A model generated the notes under the pieces. That model was not told the DNA's origin. It searched no databases and worked only from the letters and a program-made list of their open reading frames with translations. Source: Nonomuraea spiralis (lineage in GTDB: Bacteria > Actinomycetota > Actinomycetes > Streptosporangiales > Streptosporangiaceae). From it: a stretch of DNA of 64,000 nucleotides. The stretch is from positions 186,001 through 250,000 of the forward strand of contig NZ_BMRC01000002.1 in NCBI RefSeq assembly GCF_014648435.1, written 5' to 3'. Below, piece by piece: positions 34,608 through 43,870 of the stretch. Position numbers and translations under genes: made by a program. Within the stretch, counting starts at the first letter, position 1. Each line of letters begins with the position of its first letter.

Positions 34608-35866
34608 GCAAGGTCAAGGAACTCCCGGGCGAGGCCGTCATCGCCGCCGCGCAGTCGCCGTCGATCGCCCACAGCGTGCGCGCGTACTGGGAGCGGGTGC
34701 GCGGTGGCGACATGGGCGCGCTGCCCGCCGTGCTCGGCCTGGCCGTGCTCTGCACGGTCTTCGCCGTCGCCCGTCCCGCGTTCGTCACCTCGATCAACTT
34801 CGCCAACCTGTTCACCCAGGGCGCGAACGTCACGCTCATCGCCATGGGCCTGGTCTTCGTCCTGCTGCTCGGCGAGATCGACCTGTCGGCCGGCTTCGCC
34901 AGCGGCGTCTGCGCGGCGGTTCTCGCCGTCACGCTCGCGAGCTTCGGCCTGCCCTGGTACGTCTGCGTGCTGGCCGCCGTCGCCACCGGCGCGCTGATCG
35001 GCGTCGTGCTCGGCACACTGGTGGCCAAGGTCGGCATACCGTCGTTCGTGGTCACGCTCGCCGCCTTCCTGGCCTTCCAGGGCCTGGTCCTGGTGCTGGT
35101 CAACGAGGGCACGAACATCTCGGTCCGCGACAGCGTGATCGTCGCCGTCGCCAACAAGAACCTGCCTCCCCTGCTCGGCTGGATCCTGTACGCGGTGTGC
35201 GTGGCGGGCTTCGCGGCCGTACAGCTCAGGCGGGCCAGGAGCCGGTCCGGGCGCGGCCTGGTCGCCGACCCGCTGTCGCTGATCGCGGCCCGCGTGGGCG
35301 CCCTCGCGCTGATCGGCGGGCTCGCGGTCTACGTGCTCAACCTGGAGCGCAGCCGCAACCCCGCGCTGGTCTCGCTCACCGGCGTCCCGATCGTGGTGCC
35401 GGTGATCGTCGTGCTGCTGGTCGTCTGGACGCTGGTGCTCCGGCGCACGGCGTTCGGCCGGCATCTGTACGCGGTCGGCGGCAACACCGAGGCCGCGCGC
35501 CGGGCCGGCATCCCGGTCGACCGCATCAAGATCGCCGCGTTCGTGATCTGCTCGGCGATGGCCGCGGTCGGCGGGATCGTGGCCGCCTCCAGGGCCAGCT
35601 CGGTCGACCCGAACACGGGCGGCAGCTCGGTGCTGCTGTACGCGGTCGGCGCGGCGGTCATCGGCGGCACCAGCCTGTTCGGCGGCAAGGGGCGGGTGCT
35701 CGACGCCGTGCTCGGCGGCGCCGTGGTGGCCGTGATCGAGAACGGCATGGGCCTGATGGGGTACGGTGCGAGCGTGAAGTACCTGGTCACGGGGTCGGTC
35801 CTGCTGCTGGCCGCGGGTGTCGACGCCCTGGCGCGCAAGCGGGCGGCTGCTGCTGGTCTAAGGTGA
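34604..35866 (+). CDS. xylH: Xylose-type ABC transporter permease
   Basis: 420 residues with about 11 membrane helices. The family signature is clear: ANVTLIAMGLVFVLLLGEID followed by LSAGF, VGIPSFVVTLAAFLAFQGL, and the cytoplasmic loop GRHLYAVGGNTEAARRAGI. This is the XylH branch of the monosaccharide (CUT2) permeases. It is translationally coupled to xylG and ends in a GTGA overlap with a possible early start of the ROK gene. Confidence 0.93.
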   Translation: MSKVKELPGEAVIAAAQSPSIAHSVRAYWERVRGGDMGALPAVLGLAVLCTVFAVARPAFVTSINFANLFTQGANVTLIAMGLVFVLLLGEIDLSAGFASGVCAAVLAVTLASFGLPWYVCVLAAVATGALIGVVLGTLVAKVGIPSFVVTLAAFLAFQGLVLVLVNEGTNISVRDSVIVAVANKNLPPLLGWILYAVCVAGFAAVQLRRARSRSGRGLVADPLSLIAARVGALALIGGLAVYVLNLERSRNPALVSLTGVPIVVPVIVVLLVVWTLVLRRTAFGRHLYAVGGNTEAARRAGIPVDRIKIAAFVICSAMAAVGGIVAASRASSVDPNTGGSSVLLYAVGAAVIGGTSLFGGKGRVLDAVLGGAVVAVIENGMGLMGYGASVKYLVTGSVLLLAAGVDALARKRAAAAGLR

Positions 35867-35901
35867 TCAGCGACCCGCAGCCCCTGAAGGAACCCCAGAC
35901 G

Positions 35902-37107
35902 ATGCGTGCCGGACCGTCCCAGGAGGACATCAGGCGCCACAATCTCGGCGCGCTGCTTCGCCATGTCCACCTGGGCGGGCCGATCTCGCGGGCCGAGCTG
36001 ACCTCGAAGATGGGGCTCAACCGCAGCACCATCATGGCGCTCACCTCCGACCTCACGGCCGCCGGCCTGGTACGGGAGGAGCTGCCGCGCGAGACCGGCC
36101 GCGCCGGCCGGCCCTCGCTGGTGGTGCGCCCGGAGTCGGCGCGCGTCTACGTGTTCGCCTTCGACGTCGGCCCCGACCGGCTCGTGGCCGCCCGGGTAGG
36201 GCTCGGCGGCGTCATCCTCGACCGCAGGGAGACCACCCGCGAGCGCGGCAAGTTCGCCCTCGACGAGCTGGCCGGGGTGTTGTCGGGGTTTGCCAGGCAG
36301 ATGCGGCGCAAGACGCGCGACGACACCGTGTGCGTCGGCGCCGCCGCCGCGGTGTCCGGCGGGGTGCGCAAGGGCGACGGCGTGGTCACGTTCGGGCCCA
36401 ACCTGATGGCCCACGACGTGCCGTTCGGCGAGGAGCTGGGCCGCAGGCTGGGGCTCGGGCTGCCGGTCAGCGTGGGCAACGACGCCAACCTGGCGGCCCT
36501 GGCCGAGCACAGCCGGGGCGTCGGCGTGGCCGTGCGCGACCTCATCTGCCTGCACGGCGACGTGGGCATCGGCGGCGGCATCATCACCGGCGGCCACCTG
36601 CTCGGCGGCTTCGACGGCTACGGCGGCGAGGTCGGCCACATGGTCGTCAACCCCGGCGGGCGCGAGTGCTCCTGCGGCTCGCACGGCTGCCTGGAGGCCG
36701 AGGTGGGGGAGCGGGCGCTGCTGGAGCTGGCCGGCCGCTACGGCCCCGGCCAGCACGGCCGCGACGCGGTGCGGGCCGTGGTGGACGCGGCCGACCGGGG
36801 CGACATCGTCGCGCAGGAGGCGCTGAGCCGGGTCGGCGACTGGCTCGGGCTCGGCGTGGCGAACCTGGTCAACATCTTCAACCCGGAGATGGTGATCTTC
36901 GGGGGCATGTTGCGGGAGGTCTACCTCGGCTCGGCGGCGCAGGTCCGTTCCCGGCTGGCCCTGCACGCCATGGCGCCCCAGCGCGAGCACGTACGGCTGC
37001 GCACCTCGGCGCTCGGCGACCACGCGACCCTCGTCGGGGCGGCCGAGCTGGCCTTCGCCCACGTGCTGGCCGACCCGCTGGAGGTGCTGGCCCGGGTCAG
37101 CATCTAG
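35902..37107 (+). CDS. ROK family (XylR-like) transcriptional regulator
   Basis: 401 residues. The N-terminal winged helix (MRAGPSQEDIRRHNLGALLR, then ISRAELTSKMGLNRSTIMAL) is followed by the ROK actin-like domain with the zinc motif CSCGSHGCLE and sugar-binding GGHLLGGFDGYGGEVGHMVV. It is expected to repress the upstream transporter genes until its sugar binds. A GTG at 35863 overlapping the xylH stop is an alternative start; 35902 has AAGGAA upstream. No xylose isomerase or xylulokinase gene is nearby, so the sugar is only presumed to be xylose. Confidence 0.9.
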   Translation: MRAGPSQEDIRRHNLGALLRHVHLGGPISRAELTSKMGLNRSTIMALTSDLTAAGLVREELPRETGRAGRPSLVVRPESARVYVFAFDVGPDRLVAARVGLGGVILDRRETTRERGKFALDELAGVLSGFARQMRRKTRDDTVCVGAAAAVSGGVRKGDGVVTFGPNLMAHDVPFGEELGRRLGLGLPVSVGNDANLAALAEHSRGVGVAVRDLICLHGDVGIGGGIITGGHLLGGFDGYGGEVGHMVVNPGGRECSCGSHGCLEAEVGERALLELAGRYGPGQHGRDAVRAVVDAADRGDIVAQEALSRVGDWLGLGVANLVNIFNPEMVIFGGMLREVYLGSAAQVRSRLALHAMAPQREHVRLRTSALGDHATLVGAAELAFAHVLADPLEVLARVSI

Positions 37108-37117
37108 CCGATCATCC

Positions 37118-37867
37118 CTAGCGCACCCGGTCCTTGGTCGCTGTCCAGGTGCCGCAGGAGGCCGTGGAGCCGCCGCGGTAACCGCGGTTCTGCCAGTAGG
37201 CCAGGTTGCGCGGCCGTCCGTGGATCTTGCTGTAGTCGGCCCTGCGGACGGCGTCGAGCCACTCGCGCCAGGTGACGTCGGGCTTGATCGAGGTGAGCGT
37301 GGCGCTGTAGAAGACGCCGGCGAAGCACTCGGCCTGCATCTCCAGCCGGTGGCTGAGCGTGGTGCGCGCGCCGCTGGAGGCGGGCAGGTAGAGGGCGTTC
37401 TGGGCGTCCAGCACGCCGGTTAGCTGCTGGACATGGTGTCCCCACTCGTGCGCGACGGAGTGCGCGATGTTCATCCTGAACGGGTCGCGCAGGTCGTGCC
37501 GCATGATGCGGATGACGATCGTGCGCTGCGCCGGGCAGTACTGCGCGCCGTTGACGGTGATCCGGCCGCACACCGAGTCGGCGCCCGTCGTGACGGTGAC
37601 CCGCGGCGGGGTGTACGTCAGGCCCGCGGCCGCGAACCGGTCCGCCCAGAACCGGTCGGCGCACGTGGCCATGGCCCGGTGGAAGGACTTGAGCGAGGCG
37701 AGGCTGCCGATCCTGATGGCGGGCACGGCGCACGCCAGGCGTTGCCGCGCGACGGCCGGCGCGGCCGACAGTCCCCCTCGCGCGGGCCGGCCGGCCGCGG
37801 CCGCCGGACCCGGCAGCAGAAGATCCGCGATCATGCACATAGCAAGCGCTATGAGGGGAATGCGCAC
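37118..37867 (-). CDS. Secreted neutral zinc metallopeptidase (paralogue B)
   Basis: 249 residues with signal peptide (about 1-25), zinc motif HEWGHHVQ (140-147) and LEMQAECFAGVFYSA, the third-ligand region of the YpfJ-like/PF04228 family. Cys pairs and the ending WQNRGYRGGSTASCGTWTAT are shared with paralogues A, C and D. The GTG start sits in the loop of a 13-base inverted repeat (37820-37832 with 37868-37880), and an in-frame ATG follows at residue 10. Same strand as C and D but separated by short gaps. Confidence 0.88.
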   Translation of the reverse strand: MRIPLIALAMCMIADLLLPGPAAAAGRPARGGLSAAPAVARQRLACAVPAIRIGSLASLKSFHRAMATCADRFWADRFAAAGLTYTPPRVTVTTGADSVCGRITVNGAQYCPAQRTIVIRIMRHDLRDPFRMNIAHSVAHEWGHHVQQLTGVLDAQNALYLPASSGARTTLSHRLEMQAECFAGVFYSATLTSIKPDVTWREWLDAVRRADYSKIHGRPRNLAYWQNRGYRGGSTASCGTWTATKDRVR

Positions 37868-37880
37868 GATCGCGGATCTT
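37820..37880 (-). repeat. Inverted repeat enclosing the start codon of metallopeptidase B
   Basis: AAGATCCGCGATC (37820-37832) is perfectly complementary to 37868-37880. In the minus-strand mRNA this gives a 13-base-pair stem with a 35-base loop holding the GTG start and the in-frame ATG, so it may hide or regulate initiation. Confidence 0.8.
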
Positions 37881-37903
37881 AGAGGAGTTCGTACGAGTTT
37901 GGG

Positions 37904-38716
37904 CTACCGCACCTTGCCCTTGGAGGCGACCCAGGTGTTGCAGGAGCCCGCGGACTTGCCGGTGAACCCGCGCTTGAGCCACCAGGAGACGTTGGCGTCC
38001 GTGCCGTGCGTCTGGTCGGCCGAGGAACGCGTCTTCACGCCGATCGCGCTCAGGTCGAACGCGTTGTGCGAGCCCCGCAGCAGCGAGTCGAACTCCTTCT
38101 GGCTGCGGCCGAGCGAGTCCCAGACGCTGCCCATGAACACACCGGCGTAGCACTCGGCCTGGAGCTCGGTACGGCGGATCGGCTCCAGGTCACGAGGATT
38201 GTCCAGGACGTACTCGCCGCGCTTGTTGTGCCGGAGCATGCCGGTGAGCTTCTGGACGTGGTGGCCGTACTCGTGGGCCAGGACCAGCATCAGCACCGGG
38301 TCCGACGGCTCCTCCACGACGTTCGGGCTGAGCAGGAGGGTCATCGTCTTGTTGACCGGGCAGTACAGGGCCTGTGCGCCCTCGGGGAAGCCGCCGCATC
38401 CCGTCGGAGTGCCCAGCTTGGTGGTCACCCTGAACTTCGGCTTGCTGAAGGTGAAGCCCGCCTGCTTGAGCTTCGGCCCCCACGCCTTGTTGAGGCAGTC
38501 GAGCACCGCGTCGAAGTAGACCCGCGCCTCGTCCTCGGTCCCGGACTGGACCGGCGGCTCCTCGCACGTCTTGAGCGCGAGCCGGCCGGTCTTGTAGATC
38601 GGGTTCTTCGTCAGGACCGGCTTGTTTGCCGGGGCGGCCGCGGCCGCGGGGGCCGTACCGGCGAGGACCACGCTCGCCAGGGCGCCGGCAATGATCGCCA
38701 ATCGGGGGGTACGCAT
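37904..38716 (-). CDS. Secreted neutral zinc metallopeptidase (paralogue C)
   Basis: 270 residues. A signal peptide (MRTPRLAIIAGALASVVLAG, cleavage near AAA) is followed by a Cys-containing segment and the zinc motif [12 protein letters not shown], then RTELQAECYAGVFMGSVW. The C-terminus WWLKRGFTGKSAGSCNTWVA matches the other copies. Family: YpfJ-like neutral zinc metallopeptidases, normally secreted. The first 60 mature residues (NPIYKTGRLALKTCEEP) align with paralogue D, showing that B, C and D arose by tandem duplication. Targets unknown. Confidence 0.9.
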   Translation of the reverse strand: MRTPRLAIIAGALASVVLAGTAPAAAAAPANKPVLTKNPIYKTGRLALKTCEEPPVQSGTEDEARVYFDAVLDCLNKAWGPKLKQAGFTFSKPKFRVTTKLGTPTGCGGFPEGAQALYCPVNKTMTLLLSPNVVEEPSDPVLMLVLAHEYGHHVQKLTGMLRHNKRGEYVLDNPRDLEPIRRTELQAECYAGVFMGSVWDSLGRSQKEFDSLLRGSHNAFDLSAIGVKTRSSADQTHGTDANVSWWLKRGFTGKSAGSCNTWVASKGKVR

Positions 38717-38769
38717 GGGAAGGCACACTACAAAAGAGGGGGTTCCAGGTAAAGCGGAAACGCCAGACG

Positions 38770-39654
38770 TCACTGGACGTTTCGTGCAGCCGCCGCCCAC
38801 GTGTTGCACGCGCCCGGCATGCCCCGGTTGAAGCCCCTGGTCATCCAGGCGGCCTGGGTCGGGCCCTTGCCGTGGTCGTTCTGCGGCCAGCCCTTGGCGC
38901 CGTTCTTGTAGAACCACTGGACCGTGTAGTCCCAGTCGGCCTGGTTCACCAGCTCCGTGCCCTTCATCGTGCTCATGAAGACGGCGGAGAAGCACTCGGC
39001 CTGAAGCTCGGACCTGCGCGAGAGCTGAAGGCGTCCGGTCTTGCCCGCGGCGGACCTGGCCGTCCAGTAGTAGTTCCAGATGCCGGAGGCCTGCTGGACG
39101 TGGTGGCCGTACTCGTGGGCGATCAGGCGGCTGATGCCCAGCGGGAACGGGTTGCGGAGCTGGTCGCGGCTGATCATCAGGTACATCGTGCGGTCGGTGG
39201 AGCAGTAGACCCCGTCCGCGCCGGTGTTCCAGGCGCCGCAGGGCGTCCTGACCTTCTTGGTGATGATCCGCAGACGCGGCTTGCTGAACGGCATCCGGGC
39301 CTTGCGGAACTGGGTCGCCCACGCCTTGTTCAGGCAGTTCGTGACCCGGGTGAGGAAGCGGCGGTAGGCGATCATGCTGCCCGCGGGCAGGGCGCCCGGG
39401 GCGCAGTTCGCGTCGGCGAGCCTGCCGGTCTTGTAGAGGGCGTTGGCGGTGGCCATCGCCCGGCCGCCGGGCACGGCGGCGGCGCCGCTGGGGGCGGGAG
39501 GAGAGGCGACCTTCTGTGCCACGTTGACCGGTGTGCGCTCGGCCGAGGGTGCGGCGACGTCGGAGAGCACGAGGACAAGCGAGGCGGCGGCCATGGTGAG
39601 TGCGACAGCCGCGGCGACCAGGGCCGCGATCCTGCCTTTAGGGAGGGAGTTCAT
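38770..39654 (-). CDS. Secreted neutral zinc metallopeptidase (paralogue D)
   Basis: 294 residues, the longest copy. An N-terminal membrane/signal segment (about 8-32) is followed by an Ala/Pro linker and a domain starting [15 protein letters not shown], with zinc motif [12 protein letters not shown], then [20 protein letters not shown] and ending [19 protein letters not shown]. The ATG lies inside the palindrome CATATGTCCG, one arm of an inverted repeat that also occupies the region upstream of dxs. It is divergent from dxs. Confidence 0.9.
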   Translation of the reverse strand: MNSLPKGRIAALVAAAVALTMAAASLVLVLSDVAAPSAERTPVNVAQKVASPPAPSGAAAVPGGRAMATANALYKTGRLADANCAPGALPAGSMIAYRRFLTRVTNCLNKAWATQFRKARMPFSKPRLRIITKKVRTPCGAWNTGADGVYCSTDRTMYLMISRDQLRNPFPLGISRLIAHEYGHHVQQASGIWNYYWTARSAAGKTGRLQLSRRSELQAECFSAVFMSTMKGTELVNQADWDYTVQWFYKNGAKGWPQNDHGKGPTQAAWMTRGFNRGMPGACNTWAAAARNVQ

Positions 39655-39689
39655 ATGTCCGGCAAGACTAGGTCAAGATCGGACATATG
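39652..39689. repeat. Inverted repeat in the metallopeptidase D / dxs divergent region
   Basis: CATATGTCCG (39652-39661) and CGGACATATG (39680-39689) form a perfect 10-base inverted repeat with 18 bases between. The left arm includes the start codon of the metallopeptidase. It could be an operator or a hairpin. Confidence 0.7.
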
Positions 39690-39793
39690 TGGGTGGATTT
39701 GACTCGATGGAGTCAGTGAGACGTCGGCGAACTAGACTCTTCTGCGTCGTCGAAAGAAGCAGACGGCGTACGAGGCAGAGGGGAGTCGCATCC

Positions 39794-41686
39794 GTGAGCG
39801 GGTTGCTGGGCTCGATAGAGGGACCGCACGACGTCAAACGACTCGCTGTCGAGGAGCTGCCGCGGCTCGCGGGGGAGATCCGTGACCTGCTCGTCGACTC
39901 CTGCGCCAGGTTCGGCGGCCACCTGGGGCCGAACCTCGGGGTGGTCGAGCTGACCATCGCCATCCACCGCGTCTTCGACTCCCCCAACGATCCCGTCATC
40001 TGGGACACCGGCCACCAGTCGTACGTGCACAAGCTGCTCACCGGCCGCCAGGCCGGCTTCGAGGCGCTCAAGCAGGAGGGCGGCCTGTCCGGCTACCCGA
40101 GCCAGGCCGAGTCCGAGCACGACTTCGTCGAGAACTCCCACGCCTCCACCGCGCTGTCCTACGCCGACGGCCTGGCCAAGGCGTTCAAGCTGCGCGGCGA
40201 TCGCGAGCGCACGGCCGTCGCGGTGATCGGCGACGGCGCGCTCACCGGCGGCATGGCCTGGGAGGCGCTGAACAACATCGCCGGGATCAAGGACCTGCCC
40301 GTCGTGATCGTGGTCAACGACAACGGCCGCTCCTACTCCCCGACCATCGGCGGCCTGGCCTCCCACCTGTCCTCGCTGCGCGTCACCCGCCGCTACGAGG
40401 ACATGCTCGAATACGTCAAGGACAAGCTCGGGAACGTTCCCGTCATCTACGACGCCCTCCACGGCTTCAAGAAGGGCGTCAAGGACGTCCTGGCCCCGCA
40501 GGCGATGTTCGAGGACCTCGGCCTGAAGTACGTCGGCCCCATCGACGGCCACGACGAGCAGGCCATGGAGGCGGCGCTGCGCAAGGCCCGCGCCTTCCGC
40601 GGCCCGGTCATCGTCCACGCCCTCACCCAGAAGGGCCGCGGCTACACCCCCGCCGAGAACCACGACGAGGACCAGTTCCACTCGCCCGGCGCCTTCGACC
40701 GCGCCACCGGCGCCGAGAAGCCCAAGCCCCGCATCTGGACCAACGTGTTCAGCGAGGAGCTGGTCAGGCTCGGCAAGGAGCGGGAGGACCTGGTCGCCAT
40801 CACCGCGGCCATGCTCCACCCCACCGGCCTCAACGCCTTCGCCGACGCCTTCCCCGACCGCATCTACGACGTCGGCATCGCCGAGCAGCACGCGCTGACC
40901 AGCGCCGCCGGCCTGGCGCTCGGCGGCCTGCACCCGGTCGTGGCCGTCTACGCCACCTTCCTCAACCGCGCCTTCGACCAGCTCCTGATGGACGTCGCCC
41001 TGCACCGGCTGCCGGTCACCGTCGTCCTCGACCGGGCCGGCGTCACCGGCGACGACGGCGCCAGCCACAACGGCATGTGGGACCTGTCGATCCTCCAGGT
41101 CGTGCCCGGCCTGCGGATCGCGGTGCCGCGCGACGGCGACCGCGTCACCGAGCTGCTGCGCGAGGCCGTGGAGGTCTCCGACGGGCCCACGGTGCTGCGC
41201 TTCCCCAAGGGCCCGGTGGCCGAGCCGCTGGAGTCCGTGGGCCGCCTGGGCGAGATGGACCTCCTGCGCGCCGCCGAGGGCGAGCCCGACGTGCTGCTGG
41301 TCGGCGTCGGCCCGATGACGCACATCTGCATGGAGGCGGCCGTCCTGCTCGATGCCCAGGGCATCTCGGCCACCGTGGTCGACCCGCGCTGGGTCAAGCC
41401 GCTCGACGAGGCGCTGACGTTGGCCGCCTCCGCCCACAAGCTGGTGGCCGTGGTCGAGGACAACGGCCGCGTGGGCGGCGTGGGCGACGCCGTGGCCCGC
41501 CTGCTCCGCGACGCCGACGTCGACGTGCCGGTGCGCACGTTCGGCATCCCGCAGGAGTTCCTCGACCACGCCAAGCGGGCCGCGATCCTCGGCCGCATCG
41601 GCCTGACCGGCCAGGACCTCGCCCGCCAGATCACCGAGGCCGTCGCGAAGCGGACCTCCCGCGTGGAGCAGCCCGTCCGCCGTTGA
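39794..41686 (+). CDS. dxs: 1-deoxy-D-xylulose-5-phosphate synthase
   Basis: 630 residues, standard length. It condenses pyruvate and glyceraldehyde 3-phosphate with thiamine diphosphate, the first step of the MEP isoprenoid pathway. The ThDP site is seen in [19 protein letters not shown], with [17 protein letters not shown] and the C-terminal transketolase parts [17 protein letters not shown] and [10 protein letters not shown]. Start is GTG at 39794, giving the family N-terminus [14 protein letters not shown], with GAGGGGAG upstream. The 3' end overlaps the convergent DedA gene by 56 bases. Confidence 0.97.
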   Translation: MSGLLGSIEGPHDVKRLAVEELPRLAGEIRDLLVDSCARFGGHLGPNLGVVELTIAIHRVFDSPNDPVIWDTGHQSYVHKLLTGRQAGFEALKQEGGLSGYPSQAESEHDFVENSHASTALSYADGLAKAFKLRGDRERTAVAVIGDGALTGGMAWEALNNIAGIKDLPVVIVVNDNGRSYSPTIGGLASHLSSLRVTRRYEDMLEYVKDKLGNVPVIYDALHGFKKGVKDVLAPQAMFEDLGLKYVGPIDGHDEQAMEAALRKARAFRGPVIVHALTQKGRGYTPAENHDEDQFHSPGAFDRATGAEKPKPRIWTNVFSEELVRLGKEREDLVAITAAMLHPTGLNAFADAFPDRIYDVGIAEQHALTSAAGLALGGLHPVVAVYATFLNRAFDQLLMDVALHRLPVTVVLDRAGVTGDDGASHNGMWDLSILQVVPGLRIAVPRDGDRVTELLREAVEVSDGPTVLRFPKGPVAEPLESVGRLGEMDLLRAAEGEPDVLLVGVGPMTHICMEAAVLLDAQGISATVVDPRWVKPLDEALTLAASAHKLVAVVEDNGRVGGVGDAVARLLRDADVDVPVRTFGIPQEFLDHAKRAAILGRIGLTGQDLARQITEAVAKRTSRVEQPVRR

Positions 41687-42269
41687 GCACCCTGCGGACC
41701 ACGGCGGTGATCGCCAGCACCGCGACCACCGCCGCGGCCGCCACCGGCAGCAGCAGGCCCGCCTGCCGCCGCACCACCTGACCGGCCACCGCCCCCAGCA
41801 ACACGTACGTGCTGACCCACGCCGTGCTGCCCAGCAACACCCACGGCATGAACCGGCGGTAGGGCATGCCCACCGCGCCCGCCACGGCCGGCGTCAGCGC
41901 GTGCAACATCGGCAGGAAGTAGGCCAGCGCCAGCGCCCAGCCGCTGCGCCGCAGGATCTGCTCCGCGCGTGTCCAGCGTTTCTCGCCGACGCGCCGGCCG
42001 AGCCTGCTGCGGCGCAGGCGGGGGCCGTACCGGCGGCCCAGCCAGTAGCCACCTGTCGCGCCCGCCAGACAGGCCAGCACGCCCGTGCCGATCAGTGCCA
42101 GCACCTCCGGCACGCTGCGCGCCGTGGCGCCCGCCACGAGCAGCACGGCGTCTCCCGGCGTGATCAGGCCGATCCCCACCGAGGCGTCCAAGGTCAGGAA
42201 GACCAGGACGAACGGCAACACCACCGCCACGTCCTGCCTGGCCAGCCTGTCGAGCAGGTCGTCGAACAT
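41631..42269 (-). CDS. DedA family membrane protein
   Basis: 212 residues with about five membrane helices. The DedA/SNARE-associated motif is seen in [33 protein letters not shown], and [20 protein letters not shown] followed by [17 protein letters not shown]. DedA proteins are predicted lipid transporters or scramblases needed for membrane homeostasis. Its C-terminal Arg/Ser-rich tail is encoded antisense to the end of dxs. Confidence 0.85.
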   Translation of the reverse strand: MFDDLLDRLARQDVAVVLPFVLVFLTLDASVGIGLITPGDAVLLVAGATARSVPEVLALIGTGVLACLAGATGGYWLGRRYGPRLRRSRLGRRVGEKRWTRAEQILRRSGWALALAYFLPMLHALTPAVAGAVGMPYRRFMPWVLLGSTAWVSTYVLLGAVAGQVVRRQAGLLLPVAAAAVVAVLAITAVVRRVLNGGRAAPRGRSASRRPR

Positions 42270-42359
42270 GATGCGGGTCCGCTACCCCCGGGGCGGCGCT
42301 TCACCGGGAAGCCCGGCGCGAGCGCATGATCACTCAGGGTCTGGGAAGGATCGCTGATC

Positions 42360-43832
42360 GTGGACATCTTTCGCACGAAGAGCGTCGAACAGTCGATCCG
42401 CGACACCGAAGCTCCCGAACACCAGCTGCGAAAGCGCCTGACCGCCATGGACCTGATGGTCTTCGGCATCGGCGTCATCGTCGGCACCGGAATCTTCGTG
42501 CTCACGGGCCAGGTCGCCAAGGAGGTGGCGGGGCCGGCGGTCGCGGTCTCGTTCGTCGTGGCGGGCGTGGTGTGCGGCCTGGCGGCGCTGTGCTACGCCG
42601 AGTTCGCCTCCACGATCCCGGTGGCCGGGTCCGCCTACACCTTCTCCTTCGCCACCCTCGGCGAGTTCCCCGCGTGGGTGATCGGCTGGGACCTCATCCT
42701 GGAGCTGGCGCTGGCCGCGGCCGTGGTGTCGGTCGGCTGGTCGGGCTACTTCGCCTCGATGCTCGACTCCGTCGGCATCCATCTGCCGCCCTCCATCGCG
42801 GGCGACGACCCCGTGGTCAACCTGCCCGCGGTGGTGATCGTGTTCCTCCTCACCGCGATCCTGGTGGTCGGCATCAAGATCTCCTCGCGGGTCAACCTGA
42901 TCCTGGTGATCACCAAGATCACGGTGGTGCTGCTGGTCATCGTGGCCGGGCTGTTCTTCGTCAAGGGCGCCAACTACACGCCGTTCATCCCCGAGCCGGT
43001 GCACTCGCCGGGGGTCGAGGGGCTGAAGGCGCCGCTGATCCAGGTGCTGTTCGGCGTCACGCCCGTCGCGTTCGGGGTGATCGGCATCTTCTCGGCCGCG
43101 GCGATCGTGTTCTTCGCCTTCATCGGCTTCGACATCGTGGCCACCGCGGCGGAGGAGACCGTACGGCCGCAGCGTGACGTGCCGCGCGGGATCATCGGCT
43201 CGCTGGTCGTCTGCACGGTGCTCTACGTCGCCGTCTCGCTGGTCGTCGTCGGCATGCAGCCGTACAAGGAGCTCAGCACGAGCGCGCCCCTGTCCGACGC
43301 GTTCACCGCCGTCGGCCATCCCTGGCTGGCCACGATCATCAGCGTGGGCGCCATCGCCGGCCTGACGACCGTGGTGCTGGTGCTGCTGCTCGGGCAGACC
43401 CGGGTGTTGTTCGCCATGTGCCGCGACGGCCTGCTGCCGCGCCGGCTGGCCGTGGTCCACCCCACGTTCGGCACGCCTGCCAGGCTCACCATCCTCGTCG
43501 GCGTGGTGACCATGGCGCTGGCCGGGTTCGTGTCGTTCGGCGAACTGGCCGAGCTGGTGAACATCGGCACGCTGTTCGCGTTCATGGTGGTCTCGATCGG
43601 TGTGGTCGTGCTCCGGCGCACCCGTCCCGACCTGGAACGCGGCTTCCGGGTGCCGCTGGTGCCGCTGCTGCCGATCCTGTCGGTGCTGGCCTGCCTCTAC
43701 CTGATGCTCAACCTGCCGCTGGAGACCTGGCTGCGGTTCGTCATCTGGATGGTCATCGGCGTGGTCGTCTACTTCGGCTACGGCTACCGCCACAGCAGGC
43801 GGGGCGCCGTCGCCGCCCCGTCCGGCGAGTGA
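42360..43832 (+). CDS. APC family cationic amino-acid permease
   Basis: 490 residues with 12 or more membrane helices. The N-terminus LRKRLTAMDLMVFGIGVIVG then TGIFVLTGQVA, with FFAFIGFDIVATAAEETVRP in the middle, is characteristic of the cationic amino-acid transporter (CAT/YfnA-like) branch of the APC superfamily. Start is GTG at 42360 with GGGAAGG upstream. It is followed by a strong terminator that it shares with the convergent inhibitor gene. Confidence 0.93.
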   Translation: MDIFRTKSVEQSIRDTEAPEHQLRKRLTAMDLMVFGIGVIVGTGIFVLTGQVAKEVAGPAVAVSFVVAGVVCGLAALCYAEFASTIPVAGSAYTFSFATLGEFPAWVIGWDLILELALAAAVVSVGWSGYFASMLDSVGIHLPPSIAGDDPVVNLPAVVIVFLLTAILVVGIKISSRVNLILVITKITVVLLVIVAGLFFVKGANYTPFIPEPVHSPGVEGLKAPLIQVLFGVTPVAFGVIGIFSAAAIVFFAFIGFDIVATAAEETVRPQRDVPRGIIGSLVVCTVLYVAVSLVVVGMQPYKELSTSAPLSDAFTAVGHPWLATIISVGAIAGLTTVVLVLLLGQTRVLFAMCRDGLLPRRLAVVHPTFGTPARLTILVGVVTMALAGFVSFGELAELVNIGTLFAFMVVSIGVVVLRRTRPDLERGFRVPLVPLLPILSVLACLYLMLNLPLETWLRFVIWMVIGVVVYFGYGYRHSRRGAVAAPSGE

Positions 43833-43836
43833 GACG

Positions 43837-43862
43837 GAGGGGCGGGCCGGCGCCCGCCCCTC
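43837..43862. terminator. Bidirectional terminator between permease and SSI genes
   Basis: GAGGGGCGGG and CCCGCCCCTC form a 10-base-pair stem with loop CCGGCG, 4 bases after the permease stop and 8 before the end of the convergent gene. Confidence 0.85.
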
Positions 43863-43870
43863 CTACCTGC

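Noticed and set aside
32664..37107. Complete xylose utilisation operon
   Set aside because: Only transport and regulation genes are present; neither isomerase nor kinase is in the window.
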